In this document: positions 50,664 to 62,451 of the stretch, piece by piece | Numbering within the stretch: position 1 is the stretch's first letter | Layout: each line of letters starts with the position of its first letter | Assembly (NCBI RefSeq): GCF_028453695.1 | Contig: NC_135777.1 | Coordinates: 17,783,714 to 17,847,713 of the forward strand | DNA: 64,000 nucleotides | Origin: Augochlora pura | Taxonomy: Eukaryota > Arthropoda > Insecta > Hymenoptera > Halictidae | Direction of reading: 5' to 3' | Made by a program: the position numbers and the translations under genes | The notes under the pieces: generated by a model | What the model saw: the letters and a program-made list of their open reading frames with translations, nothing else | Told to the model about the DNA's origin: nothing | Databases searched by the model: none

Positions 50664-52901
50664 CTAGGACGTTGTCACTGTGCGTATATCTCCTCCATTT
50701 CGTAAATTAGTCACAGCATCCTTCTCGTTCTTAACCCATATGTTGAAATCATTGCCACTTTTGTAATGACAAACAATGGTAAAAATACCTACTATCGTAT
50801 ACAGCATTGCTATCACAATAAAATAACCCCCATAGATAAGATACTAAAAAAGAAATGTTCTATTTATAAATACATAAATGCATTCTTACTTGCTAAATAA
50901 TACACAGTAATCAATGTATATCTTATTATTTGAAAGTTTTAATGTTATATTAAATTATAAAATAATAGTAATAATATTTGATCACCTGGTTTCTCAGAGT
51001 AAATCCTAAGTTACCATTCACTACAATAGCTGTCAATATGCTTTGTAATGCAAGTGCAACAAATGTATTTAATCCAAATATTAGGCCATAACTATCCTCT
51101 GATATACTCTTTGCAACTTCAAAACTAAATACATATATATATATACATATATACATACATAGTTTAATGGAATTATTTTATTATTATAACAAAAAATGAC
51201 ATTAAAGAATATCTTTACCTTGCCACAGTGATCATTGTATGATAAATAATTCCAAATACAATGAAAGACAGATATAGCAACCAAATATTATAGCTGTGTG
51301 AGGAAATTACTAATAAAATGCCTTCCATAAATGACATAAATGATACCACAATGCCTCCTATCAAAGACCAATTGAATGGTGTTTTTCCAATGAAAAATAC
51401 TGTTATTGTACCTATTTATGAAAATAAAATATGTTATTAGTAGATAGTAAAGGTAAACGAAAAAGAAATCTTTACAATTGTAAGTCTAAAGTAAGGAAAA
51501 ATCCACCTAATTACTATTATCACAGAAGTAGTATTATTATCATTTCCTTCTTATCTATCACTGATAGAATTGTGCAAGTATTAACATGAAAAATTTTGAA
51601 TTTTAAATTATATATTCTTACATTTCTCAATGATATAAAATTAAACTTATACAATATACGCGAAATATGTTTGCTCACCTATGATTGTATAAAGAGCTTC
51701 TACAGCTCCATTATAAATCTTATCTTGAGGAGAAACTGCAGTTTGCCAGAGCAACTGTATATAACTAGTTACTTGCAAATATCCGCAAGTTGAGAAGGAC
51801 CACCACAATGACCACTTAACTATGTGTCCATTCGAATAAGCTTGTTTAAAATCTTTCCACAATAAAGCATAAGCTACTCTTAGTTTCTTTACTACTGAAA
51901 TCTTTTTAGGGGAAGAGCTAAATTGAACTTCAGCTTCACATGTTTGTGGTAGTGGCGTCAATTGTTGGTTTGATGTTGTTTCAATGGATAATTCAGAAAA
52001 ACCATTTTCATTCTTTCTATGGAAATAGATGGACTTTCCAACAGAAGGTAAAAAAAATGCCCAAATCATTGCAAATGTAACAGCTAAAAAATTCAATTTA
52101 CTTTATGTAAACTCTCAATTAGCTGTATGTTACTTTCAAAAAATGTACAAGTAAAAATATGTCAATACCTGCTAGAGTAAGGTAATTCAGTTCATGATAA
52201 TTCAACATATCAAAAGAAACTGTTAATTGTGCAATAATACCAGACATACAACGACCAAATAAAGATGCTGCTTTTGTGTGGCTTGTTACTTCTTGGTAGT
52301 GTTCTTTATCAACTTTAGCATAAATATATGTATAGTAGGCTACTTCCGTGGAAAAGAATAATCCATAAAAGAATTCCACAATTTTCATAGTCAAGAGATC
52401 ACTTCCAAAAATTAGTAAAATGTAGGTGATAGCACCAGACAGGCCACATAGTATAATGACAAGCTTGTATTGAACAAAGTCAGTTATTAAAAATACAACA
52501 ATTAATGTTGCAAAGTAAGAATACGTAGAGACAGGAAAAATTTCTTGATTCACCTGAAAAATTATATTTTTATAAAATCCTTTATTAAATATAAGCATGT
52601 TACACAAAAATCATACATATCTTTATGAACAAAAATAAATCACATATCTAATATAATTACATATACAAAGTACAATAATTTGTTCGCACTAAGAAAATAA
52701 AGAAATTCTAAAATTATTAATTCAAATAAGGATATTCCATGCTCATGAATAAATGTAACACACAATTCAGATTGTACTCACTTGAACATCTGTAAAATTT
52801 TTCCAGTCAGTAAAATAATCAGTGACAAAAGATTCAGAAGGTCTGAATTCTTTGAAACATCCAAATACACATAAAATACATGAAATCACTATCCACTTCA
52901 T
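50664..52901 (-). CDS. SLC19-family vitamin transporter (thiamine/reduced-folate type)
   Basis: Six minus-strand exons: 52,901-52,782, 52,553-52,169, 52,083-51,679, 51,411-51,219, 51,124-50,986 and 50,843-50,664 (TAG). All are GT-AG and in frame; the product is about 473 residues. Exon one begins MKWIVISCILCVFGCFKEFR followed by PSESF, the family's first membrane segment and FRPSEPF-type motif. Exon two has IFPVSTYSYFATLIVVFLIT followed by D, the second conserved block. Exon three holds a long hydrophilic central loop after the sixth membrane segment, then WSLWWSFSTCGYLQVTSYIQ. Exons four to six complete the second half of a 12-segment major-facilitator fold and a polar cytoplasmic tail. SLC19 carriers import thiamine (SLC19A2/A3) or reduced folate (SLC19A1) across the plasma membrane. 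Insect members are usually annotated as thiamine transporters, but substrate cannot be told from sequence. The start at 52,901 is the ATG next to the first membrane segment. Confidence 0.92.
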
Positions 52902-53750
52902 CTTAATAACTTGTTTTTCTTCGTTTTCAGACCATGATTTAACAACATTCTTTAAAATTGAAATCTTATTATACTTAATACCCTCACCATCATCAAGAAT
53001 AATTAAAATTAATTTAATATTTATCGTGTATTTACTAGGGATCACGTCCTAACATACATTAAAAAACTAAAAATTTGTATTTCTAATACATGTATTAACA
53101 AATATATAAAAAATTTTTCCATATTATATACCAATAAAAAATGTTTTATTGCATAGAAGTTCCTGTACTGTTGAAAATATTGTCACAAAGAAAAAGCATA
53201 ACACAAAATAAACATTTAATATAAAATATATGTATAATACAAGTTTGGAACTATTGATTACACATGTACTTAAATACACTTGAAATAAAAACCTCTAGTA
53301 TCCACACCAAAAGTAATAAATTTTCGCAAAATTATAATTTTTCATTAATTGCATCTATAAACCAATATATGAAATATTTTACACTTACTGTTATTGCTGA
53401 TTGTGAGGTCTGAACATAATTTAAATTGATTAATTATGTTATACTAAATAAAAGTGTCAACTTGTCTCTCCCTTGCAATTCTTCCCAATTCATAAATACA
53501 AATTGACATAGAGTAGAAAAGTCAATTACTGTGCCATGTTGGTGGATATCAGGAAGTTTCACTACTAAAAACAACTTCTGTAACTTAATTGGTATTTCTT
53601 TTGTACTTAAAAATAAATTTCACAGATTCTTCTACTGACATCAATTTTCCCATAAAACAAACTTTCTTTTAGTATTAGGAGGAAGAAAAAAGTTCTGAGA
53701 TCAGTTACTGTATACCTATGATCTATAAACATCAACTATTGTGCTTCAGC

Positions 53751-53808
53751 CCCTCTCTGAATACTGTATTCCCTCCCCGAATACTGTGCTTTCTCCCGAA
53801 ATACTCAG
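53751..53808. repeat. Short tandem repeat, about 20-bp unit
   Basis: Roughly three diverged units of the form CCCTCYCYGAATACTGT are visible, the first two most alike. Confidence 0.6.
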
Positions 53809-53890
53809 ATTCAATAACTGTGCTCAATAAAAATTTAATATATAACATCCTTCAATAAACTTGATTGTTTATACATAGAATGTAATACCA

Positions 53891-53919
53891 CCCCCGGGTA
53901 TTCCATGTAAGCCCGGGGG
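53891..53919. repeat. GC-rich perfect inverted repeat in AT-rich DNA
   Basis: CCCCCGGG at 53,891-53,898 is repeated as CCCGGGGG at 53,912-53,919 with 13 bases between. The eight-base stem stands out in an otherwise AT-rich region. It could be a hairpin or a dyad protein-binding site; no flanking element explains it. Confidence 0.7.
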
Positions 53920-54790
53920 AACATTTATTGTCAAATAAATTACTAATATCATAATATGTAATTAACAAGTTCGCATTAGAAATGACTGCTTTAATAAAAT
54001 TTCATATTTACAGTTCTTCTCTTTCAAAACGTGACAAACATGATTTGAGAGCTGAGAGTATACAGAATCCTGTGATAAACGGTACACTATGTAAATAACA
54101 CATTGAACTGAACACATTGAAATAAAAAACTGAATATGTCTTATCGAATATATATAAAGTTAATTAATCTTAAAGCTAAACTAAAACACAGTAATTAAGT
54201 CAGCCCAAAATAACTAATTGCACTAGCTTACACTACTATACCTTGACCCTATCGTCATCTCATGGCATACATACTGTGCCTTACTCAGAAGAAGTCCGTT
54301 GTAAGTATGATCCCCCCACCAATACACCCATTCTAACGTATTGCAGAAGTAGATCAAACGCATTTCCCGTATTGGCAGAAACGATCCCTTCCTATTAGCC
54401 CCAAGAGCCACACAATCGTACGGCGATATCGTGAGCTACGCCACGTGACTACCGTCGCAGCGTCTCACTCCCCGTGGTCGCCCAAATGCTAAATGCAATA
54501 GGAGTGGTTTCGTTAATATCATAGAACAGTGACGACTACAAGCGCGTGCATGTCAGGCGGAGTGAGTAAGAATACTTCCCTTGCCCCTGTATCGTAACAG
54601 CTGACTTCTGAGCAAGGTACAGCACGTAGTTACGTTCGCGGTGGCTGCGAATGTACCAATCACAATGACTCAAGAACACGTGGTCACGGCCATATTAAAT
54701 TTAATTCAAAAAGATTCCCCACACCTAGATAGTAGTTGAAACTTATTGCACATCCAATCCACAGTGAATTCTGCTTAACATTAAACCATC

Positions 54791-55794
54791 AACCAATCAG
54801 AGCAAAGCAATTTTCATTCAAGCAAAACTTGAAGTATTACTATATAGGAATGGTAATCTCTGTTCCTTTCGAATGAAGCGGTCACCATCAGTTACTACGA
54901 GAGACACTAATATACACTGCTTTCGCAAACGCAACTACCGTCACTGCTCAGTCGTTGCCCAGTCACTGGGCTAATGTACTCTCAAATTGCCATTTACGAC
55001 TTACTACGTTAACCGGTGATTCGGAGTGGGGATAGTAGTAGGGATATCACTGGTATGAAAATCCATATTACAATATGCTTCACGATGGTTGATAACAGTC
55101 AAGCCAATTAACGCAATGTATCACGTTTGATCGTGTACTTATGATCAGAGCTCTCAGATTCCATTTGCAATTTATTGGAATCCCCATTTGGGGATTGAAC
55201 GATCTTTCTTCTGACACCATTGAACATAGTAGACACCAATGAAGCACTAGCCTTGAGTGGAAATTTCAAGAACAGAGAAGCACCTCAGAAGTCTGTCAAC
55301 GATTAACAATGTTCGTATCGTGTAATATTGGCCACGGATGTTATTCTCACTACTACTCTCTTCCCAAGTACAGTAATGGGTCCTACTCTTGCATACCTCC
55401 AAATTGTAGCTCGATCCGTTAAGGATGGTCAATATAGAAATTTTCTTTATTCTGATTGGTTAGCGATTTACTGGTGAGACAGTGCTGCCCTCACAATCGA
55501 AGAAAAAGAGGGAAAATGAAACTCATGTGGAACAAGTCGCACAGACGGACTATGTGCGCCGTCTGAGACACTTGGCACTTCATAGCTATTAAGTTAAATT
55601 GACTAATTACGGTAATTAACTCTCGCTAACAGATCGAACAGCGACCTGGAAGTATGTAGGAGTAGGACCCATTACTACTGTATGTATAGTGCACAGGGTA
55701 CACAACCAATCAGAACAAAGCAATTTCTACTCCTATTCTCGATAACGGAACGCGCTACAATCCGAGTGTCTTGCAAAACTTGTATTACTATATG
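54791..55794. repeat. Nest of related direct and inverted repeats
   Basis: Copy A (54,791-54,846) and copy B (55,704-55,794) share AACCAATCAGRRCAAAGCAATTT and, further on, GCAAAACTTG and TATTACTATAT. An inverted copy of the first part lies at 55,443-55,464. Separately, 55,367-55,421 and 55,627-55,682 are imperfect inverted repeats of about 56 bp centred on AGTAATGGGTCCTACTC. The arrangement suggests a foldback or composite MITE-like element, or repeated promoter duplications. Confidence 0.6.
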
Positions 55795-56338
55795 TAACTT
55801 CAGGTTGCTCATCCCACCCGCATCACTTTTTCTAAACCTATCCTTTAAAGATCTTTTACAATTTGAACTGTATTTATTGGTCTAAAAAATATTACCATTT
55901 TTTTCACGTGCTTTGGCGTAGTTTTCATGCATATAAATTGTATATCATATAGAAAATTCGTATTTTGGTTACATTTTTCTATTCTAATATTAGTAGTGTA
56001 ATGACTTGGTGACCGTCACACCGTCACAACATACAACACTGCGCATGTGACAACGATAATTTTTTGAGTACATATTTTGCTTTTGTAATAGTGAAATAGT
56101 TAAAAGTAAAATTTGTAATATGGCTTTCTTTATACTAACATGTCATGTTTAAAAATTAGATTGTATCAACAATTGATTGGACAGTATTCATACCTCTGCT
56201 ATGAAATCATTCGAAATCAAATTTCATCAGATTGCAGATTCGTTCTGGTCTAAAATTATATGAAAAATGTTATTTTGAATGAAGAATTTCAGTGGACAAG
56301 TCGAACGTTGTCATTACCATATAATGTGATCTATTAAA

Positions 56339-58033
56339 ATGTATCGTGCAAATGTAAGCAGGAAAATCACATGATTCGACATTTAAATACCTCATATTTT
56401 CTGAAAGAATTTTCCACTGCGACTTTTAAACAATATAGTACATAGATTACATAACATTTATCTCAAATATATTTTCTTTATTAAATACTAAAACTTTTAC
56501 AATACATTCGAGAGGTAGTAAATCTGTATAAAGTATAAATTTAATTTTTTTTTCTTAGCAAAATGGACAACCACAAAGAGTAAATGCTGAGCCTCTTCAT
56601 CAAAATCGAGTCAACGGAAGACAGCCTGCACCTATGAATATCCCAATGACAGTCTCTGAACAATTCAGAGAGTCTTGGCTCACTGCTATTATTGGGCTCA
56701 TTATGTTTGCAACTGGCATGTGTCTTTTATTTTGGAATGAGGTTTGTAAATGTGCTATTCTGTCTTATTACACAAAAATATTTATATTACAAAAATATAT
56801 TGTTAATATTATAGGGAAGAGCAGTGAAGGTGGCACACTCCTTGGATGAAGCTTTGCGTAATGTAGCAGTCCTTCCAAATACTATTAAATTATTACCTGA
56901 ATATGAAGGCAGATTAATACATTTATCAGGTCCCTTAAAAATATCTGAACCATTAACTGAACCTGACTACGGAGTAATTGTATCAAGTGTAAAATTGAAA
57001 AGAAGAGTTCAAATGTACCAATGGGTTGAGATAGAAGAAGAACGAAGGTACTTTAATGGTTCAATTGGAAAAGTAATCTATGTTGTCATCTACATTGACT
57101 AAAATAATTTTTGCACATTAGTTTTGGCGAAGTAACAGAAGAGCATTATTATTATACAACAGAATGGAAAGACAAACTGGTTGATTCTGATCAATTTTAT
57201 ATTAGAACTGGTCATCATAATCCAAAAGAAATGCCTATTAAAAGTCAAATACAAATTGCAGATGAAGTTAAAATTGGGGCATTTACTTTAGGAAGTGAAT
57301 TAAAAAAGAAATTCAGTGACTTTATAGAAGTCACTAGCGATGAAAGACCAGAACGTAGAGATATTAAAATGCATTCTGGCTTATACTATCATAGTTCAGA
57401 TTTATGGAATCCACAGGTATATTTTTATGCTTCCAAATAAGCTAACAAATATGAAAAAATTAATAGGATTTTTTTTATAGGTAGGAGATATACGTATACA
57501 ATTCTCCTATGCAGGAAAAGCAGGAGAAATTTTCTCTATAGTTGGAATGTTAGAAAAAGGAATTATTGTACCATATGTTACTTCGCATGGTGAAGAGATT
57601 TTACTTCAGAGAAAACACAAGATGACAGTAGATCAAATGTTCCATTTAGAACATGTACATAACTATTGGCGTACATGGAGTATTAGGTAATTTATTAATT
57701 ATCTTAAGCTTCCATCATATGCGTTATTTATAAGTTTATGACTATTTCAGAGGTCTTGGCTGGTTGGTTTTGTTTCTAGCAGCAACATGTTTAGCAAACA
57801 TATTAAGAACAGTAATTTTAAATTCAACGTTCTTATGTGGAATTATTGCAATCGAATCTTTAAAAATGTCAGTTTCTATGTCTATTAGTTTATTAGTAAT
57901 AGGCTTTGCGTGGGTATGGTACCGACCAGTGATTGGACTTTGTTTAGCGCTAGCATCAATTTTACCTTTTATATACTCAACTTTAACATCAGGATCTCAG
58001 ACGCAACAACGCGATAATTATAGAAGGTTATAA
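56339..58033 (+). CDS. TMEM43: TMEM43 (LUMA) family membrane protein
   Basis: Six exons: 56,339-56,353, 56,559-56,741, 56,815-57,047, 57,122-57,416, 57,481-57,686 and 57,751-58,033. All junctions are GT-AG and in frame; the product is about 404 residues, close to the 400 of the human protein. The first exon encodes only MYRAN; it ends at GTAAGC and phases with the next, whose own ATG in another frame hits a stop. Residues about 46-63 form the first membrane segment, followed by NEGRAVKVAHSLDEALRNV and EYEGRLIHLSGPL, then KLKRRVQMYQWVEIEEERSF, the family's central conserved stretch. A luminal region with IRIQFSYAGKAGE follows, and three hydrophobic segments close the C-terminus from about residue 311. 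TMEM43 proteins sit in the endoplasmic reticulum and inner nuclear membrane and associate with emerin and lamins in vertebrates. UPF3 starts 645 bases downstream on the same strand. Confidence 0.95.
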
Positions 58034-58234
58034 ATATTGATTAAGAACTAATATTTTATTTATACAGATATATTATTTATAAACAATTTTCGTCATACTT
58101 ATTTGTATTTAACTAGTTTTACAGAAAGTACAAATTCAAGAAAAGTATTATACGTTGTTAACTGTATTATTTACACAAATACTAACAATCTTGTATTGCC
58201 GTCGCATACTAAACATTTCTAATGGAGTGTAAAC

Positions 58235-58240
58235 AATAAA
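58235..58240 (+). promoter_or_regulatory. Likely polyadenylation signal of TMEM43
   Basis: AATAAA about 200 bases after the TMEM43 stop and before the UPF3 start. Confidence 0.55.
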
Positions 58241-58677
58241 ATATTTTAGTAAATAATAATTTAAATTGTCGAATTTTTTAAATAACATGTATCAAGTTAA
58301 CTTTCTTTAAAATATTATGATTTGTATTTATTAATATATATATTTTTAAAAAGTTGTAGTATTTTATGCCAACTTTGAATAGGTTGGTTAACAATAAAAT
58401 AGTTTCTATAATTTTAGTATTTCAATTCCCTAGATCTATACAAACCCTCTGAATCCCCTAGTAAATCAGAATGTATTACATTTCATCTCTTCATCCTATA
58501 CATATCTAGTACTTTTTATGTCCAAGTGAATCAAGATGGCCGCGAAAACTTTGTAAACGGAAACGTTTATTTTGATGACACGAAGAAAATTGCATGCTCT
58601 AATTTAATATCTTTAATCAGAGTGTTTCGAACTGATATTGAATGAGCCTTAATTGTCAAGAAATTAAATAAATGTAG

Positions 58678-61600
58678 ATGACAATGACCGAAGAAACACA
58701 ACAATCTGAGACTGTCGCACAAAATGAGGCACAAACTAGTTCTCCAGATGTCGGAAAAATTAAAGACAGTAAAAAAGAAAAATGCCGACCTATGACAAAG
58801 GTACTATTGATTAAACTGGAACTACAAATATCATGAATCATATAATACTAGGAGAAAATAATTTTCTACTGTATAACATATTATACATTTGACAAACAAT
58901 TATAGTTTACTTTCAAGAATTTACACTACTAAGTTTTGAGAACAAATGTTATTTATAATGTGCATTAAATAAAGTACTGTATACAATTTTAAATAAAGTG
59001 TCCATTGTGTACAATAGCAAAAATAATATTATAATCAATATTAAAAAGTGTTTTCACTTAATTACATGGAATAATTCTATATGATATTTGTTGAATGAAA
59101 CCATAAAAGTATTTGGCTTTTGTTAAAGTAATCACTTAGACATGGTCGTATAATACATATAAAATATATTTTTAGGTAGTAATAAGAAGATTGCCTCCAA
59201 GTATGACCCAGGATCAATTTTTAGAGCAAGTTTCTCCATTACCAGAGCATGATTATCTTTGTTTTGTAAAAGCTGACATGTCTATGGGACAATTTGCATT
59301 TTCTCGAGCATATATTAATTTTATGGAACAACAAGACATTTTTATGTTCAGAGAAAAATTTGATAATTACGTATTTGTTGACTCTAAAGGCACGGAATAT
59401 CCAGCAGTAGTAGAGTTTGCACCCTTTCAAAGGTTACCAAAAAAAAGGGTAGGGAAAAAAAAAGATTTAAAATGTGGTACTATAGAATCAGATCCTTACT
59501 ATGTAAGCTTTTTGGAAAGTCTCAAAAATCAAGAGGCTGAATCCAATATAGCCCAGCCAAAAACAGAGTATTCCTATCAGCCACCAGATAGTAAGTTGTA
59601 TTCCTTGCCATGCAAAGGAAATATATCTGTAATTATGTTATGTATGCATAAATTTACATTTGTATATTACTAATTAGATACGCCAAAAAAAGTTACAACT
59701 ACACCACTCTTAGAATATGTAAAGCAACGTAAACAAGAAAAACAACGTCTTAGAGATGAAAAACGTGAGGAAAGAAGGCGGAGGGATTTAGAGAGAAGAC
59801 GAACAAAAGACGACCCCATTATATCCAAGGTAATACTTCAATGTTTACTTGTATTTTATTAATTTATACATGTGAAACTGATTTTTAGCATTCCAAATAC
59901 AGTATAGAATATAAAAGTGATAAGTCAGTATTACTAATGATGTTAAGTTTAAATTTTAAGTATTATTCTCTACTGTATTTGTTGATACTAATCTTTTCAC
60001 ACTGCAGTCCATATGTAACATTGAAGATAACCAGACCAAGTATTTCTTCCTTTCTACTTCCTCAACCATCAAGTCGGAAGATGTATATTTTCAACATTCT
60101 ATTGAAAATCTAAATATACCCAATAAATATAAAGAAGAAGTATCCAGTATTAGAACTCTAAATACAACACCATTGAAAAAGAACTCATTGGACATGCAAC
60201 AGCAGTCTTACAGAAGTGAAAGCACAGAAGTATATGTAAATTGCGTTAGGAGTGTGCCTCATATAAATGAACATTGGCGTTATAGCCATAAACAACCAAA
60301 ATTCTTTTACTTTTATGAAAGAAATTATAAAGATAAAGACACCAATTTCAGAAAAGATAATTGTGATTACTGGAATAACATGAAAAACAATTATACTTAT
60401 AGTAATGCCAAGTTTACATCACAATACATAAAAAATAAACATTATTTTTCTTCATTATCAAAATCACAATTCACTAATTTACATAAAACGTGGAAAATGC
60501 AAATACCAGCAGAAGTTTCGAAATCAAGAAGTTGTGATGTTGTATTCGATTACCAGAAACTTTATTCTTTCAAAACTCTTTGCGGAAAAGGATTATCAGC
60601 ATGTCGTAAAAATTCATGAAAATGAAACTACAAATGATTAACATGGAAATTTATGTTATCTACTTACTACATGTTGAAGTAGCTTCGAGGAGAAAAATAT
60701 TATTTCTCACTTATGTGATTTCGATCCATCCTATATATACCTTTTCTGTATAATAATTATGTGCTAAATTTGTATACCTTTACTAAGATATAATTAATTT
60801 ATTGTCGACTAGTTTGTATACATTAAATTTTGTAAAAGAAATTGTTTTTAGAAAAACAAAGCAAAATTTTTGTGTTACTTTATTGTAATTTATCAAAACA
60901 TTTATTATGATAAGTTCAATTAAAATTTTTTATTCAACCTAACAATGTATTATTTAATATGAATATTTAATTCTGTTGTAGGTATTGAAAAATCCAGATC
61001 TCGATAAAGAAATGTGTAGAGATAACAAAGAAAATAAAGAGGAAAGAGACAAACTTTCACCTAAAGATATAAAAAATCGACTTAAAAAGGATGATAAAAT
61101 ACGTGAAAAAGTATCTCGAGATCGAGATACCAAACCTGTAACAAAAGGCTATAGAGATAGAATTGAGGATAGAAATAAAGATCAAAGGGATTTAAAACAT
61201 CAAAGACGTCACGATGACAAAAAAATGTATGGAAGACGCGATGAGAGAGATACTATAAAAGATGATAGGAAGAATGATGGGAAAGATTATAAAGAAGATG
61301 TTAAAGATTGTAGAGAAGTAAAGATCGAGGAAAAACGAGGTAAAAGTTATGAAAAAATGAGGCAAGAAAAGAAGAGACTCGCAGAAACGAAAAAGCAAAA
61401 TGTAGAATTTAATATTGATACTGACGGCAGTGCAAAGTTGAGAAGTGAAGAGGAGGATTCTCAAAGAAAAGAATTACATGTTGATTCTTACGTAAATATT
61501 AAGGAAAGGGATGAATGTGTAACTGACAAGGATGATATCGAAAATCGTGTAAGCATGGACAAGAGGGAAGTTAATGGGAAAAGAGGACTAGGAGAAACTA

Positions 61601-62314
61601 TACAAGATTTTGAGCAACTGAAAGACCAGAAAAAAAGAGGTAAGAATATTTAAAAATTTATTGATCAAAAATATTTGGTAAGTTTACTATGATGAATGTC
61701 TTCAAATATTTACAGAAATTACATCATTTGTTACTGAAATTAACAAAGACATTGAAAAGTCTAAATCTACGGAATATATCAATAAAGAAGAAAATAATGA
61801 TGGTGATTCCAATGAAAAGCAAGATTCAAAGATTACAAAGAGACGCAGTTCACTTGAAAGCGGAGGTGATGGAGGCACAGGAGATGGAAGTTGTTTAAGA
61901 CGACACAAGTCATTAGATGGCGGAGATCAAAATAATTTACAAAAGGCTGAAAATGAAGAAAAAGAAAAAGATAAAAAAGATCCGCGATTAGAGCGTAGAA
62001 TTAGAAATAAGGTACATATTCGTTGTGTTACTTTTACTATTTCAAAAAAATTTGTTTGATTTTATAAAATTTAAACATCAATTTTCTTTGAATATTTACA
62101 GGATCGTCCTGCTATGGAAATTTATCGTCCAGGAATGGGAAAATTCAGTAAACAGAGATTAGAACGAGAAAAATCGAGTAATGACGAAAGAGCATCCCTT
62201 TCACAAAGTCCAACTCCAAATCTCAACCCTTCCAATCTTTCTAAGCCAGGAAAATCTGGGACAGAAGTACGTTCTATGACATTTAAACGTAGTGTTAGTC
62301 GTGATTTAGTATAA
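58678..62314 (+). CDS. UPF3: UPF3, regulator of nonsense transcripts 3
   Basis: Six exons: 58,678-58,800, 59,176-59,590, 59,678-59,829, 60,982-61,639, 61,716-62,011 and 62,102-62,314. All are GT-AG and in frame; the product is about 618 residues, longer than vertebrate UPF3B (about 480) because of an extended charged middle. Residues about 42-130 form the UPF3 RNA-recognition-like domain (VVIRRLPPSMTQDQFLEQVS, then AFSRAYINF and PAVVEFAPFQRLPKK), which binds UPF2. Residues 180-230 are a basic Arg/Glu/Lys helix (EEKRRRDLERRR-like). The fourth exon is almost entirely charged. The C-terminus contains DRPAMEIYRPGMGKFSKQRL, the exon-junction-complex-binding motif that contacts eIF4A3/MAGO/Y14. UPF3 links the exon junction complex to UPF2-UPF1 in nonsense-mediated mRNA decay, shuttling between nucleus and cytoplasm. 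Two in-frame ATGs (58,678 and 58,684) could start; I chose the first. Confidence 0.95.
60008..60619 (+). CDS. UPF3: Alternative terminal exon of UPF3 (203 codons)
   Basis: After the acceptor CACTGCAG, the sequence is open for 203 codons to a TGA at 60,617-60,619. It is in the same phase as the 59,829 donor, so it can replace the constitutive fourth exon. The encoded tail reads SICNIEDNQTKYFFLSTSST, later VPHINEHWRYSHKQPKFFYF, and ends LYSFKTLCGKGLSACRKNS. It is rich in Tyr, Asn, Lys and Ser, has no membrane segment, and matches no family I know. The resulting isoform of about 433 residues would keep the UPF2-binding domain and basic helix but lack the exon-junction-binding motif. No internal 5' splice site is needed because the exon ends in its own stop. 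An ATTAAA at 60,822-60,827 could serve for polyadenylation. A separate nested gene starting at the ATG at 60,173 is possible but less likely. Confidence 0.5.
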   Translation, partial: SICNIEDNQTKYFFLSTSSTIKSEDVYFQHSIENLNIPNKYKEEVSSIRTLNTTPLKKNSLDMQQQSYRSESTEVYVNCVRSVPHINEHWRYSHKQPKFFYFYERNYKDKDTNFRKDNCDYWNNMKNNYTYSNAKFTSQYIKNKHYFSSLSKSQFTNLHKTWKMQIPAEVSKSRSCDVVFDYQKLYSFKTLCGKGLSACRKNS

Positions 62315-62445
62315 CAGACAATGAATTTTATAAATTTCATTAAATAATACGTCTGTGGAAACCTGTGTTAATATAAAAGATTTTTACACTAGTCCCTCTT
62401 GTGACATACAGTAACATATAGTGTATCTATTGTACACGAATGCAT

Positions 62446-62451
62446 AATAAA
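62446..62451 (+). promoter_or_regulatory. Likely polyadenylation signal of UPF3
   Basis: AATAAA about 130 bases after the UPF3 stop codon. Confidence 0.6.

Larger units (their letters stand above)
52902..56338. other. Intergenic space between divergent SLC19 and TMEM43 genes
   Basis: The space is AT-rich at 53.0-54.0 and 55.9-56.3 kb, with a more mixed block at 54.2-55.8 kb made of related direct and inverted repeats. It must contain both promoters or 5' untranslated exons. Several CCAAT/ATTGG motifs lie within the repeats. A 62-codon minus-strand frame at 54,411-54,223 has no recognisable homology. Confidence 0.5.

Noticed and set aside
51127..51161. TA-rich microsatellite inside an SLC19 intron
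   Set aside because: Ordinary short AT repeat directly upstream, in gene orientation, of an acceptor; nothing beyond base composition.
54223..54411. Minus-strand 62-codon frame with a protein-like composition
   Set aside because: No homology recognised, no flanking splice sites, and it borders the repeat nest.
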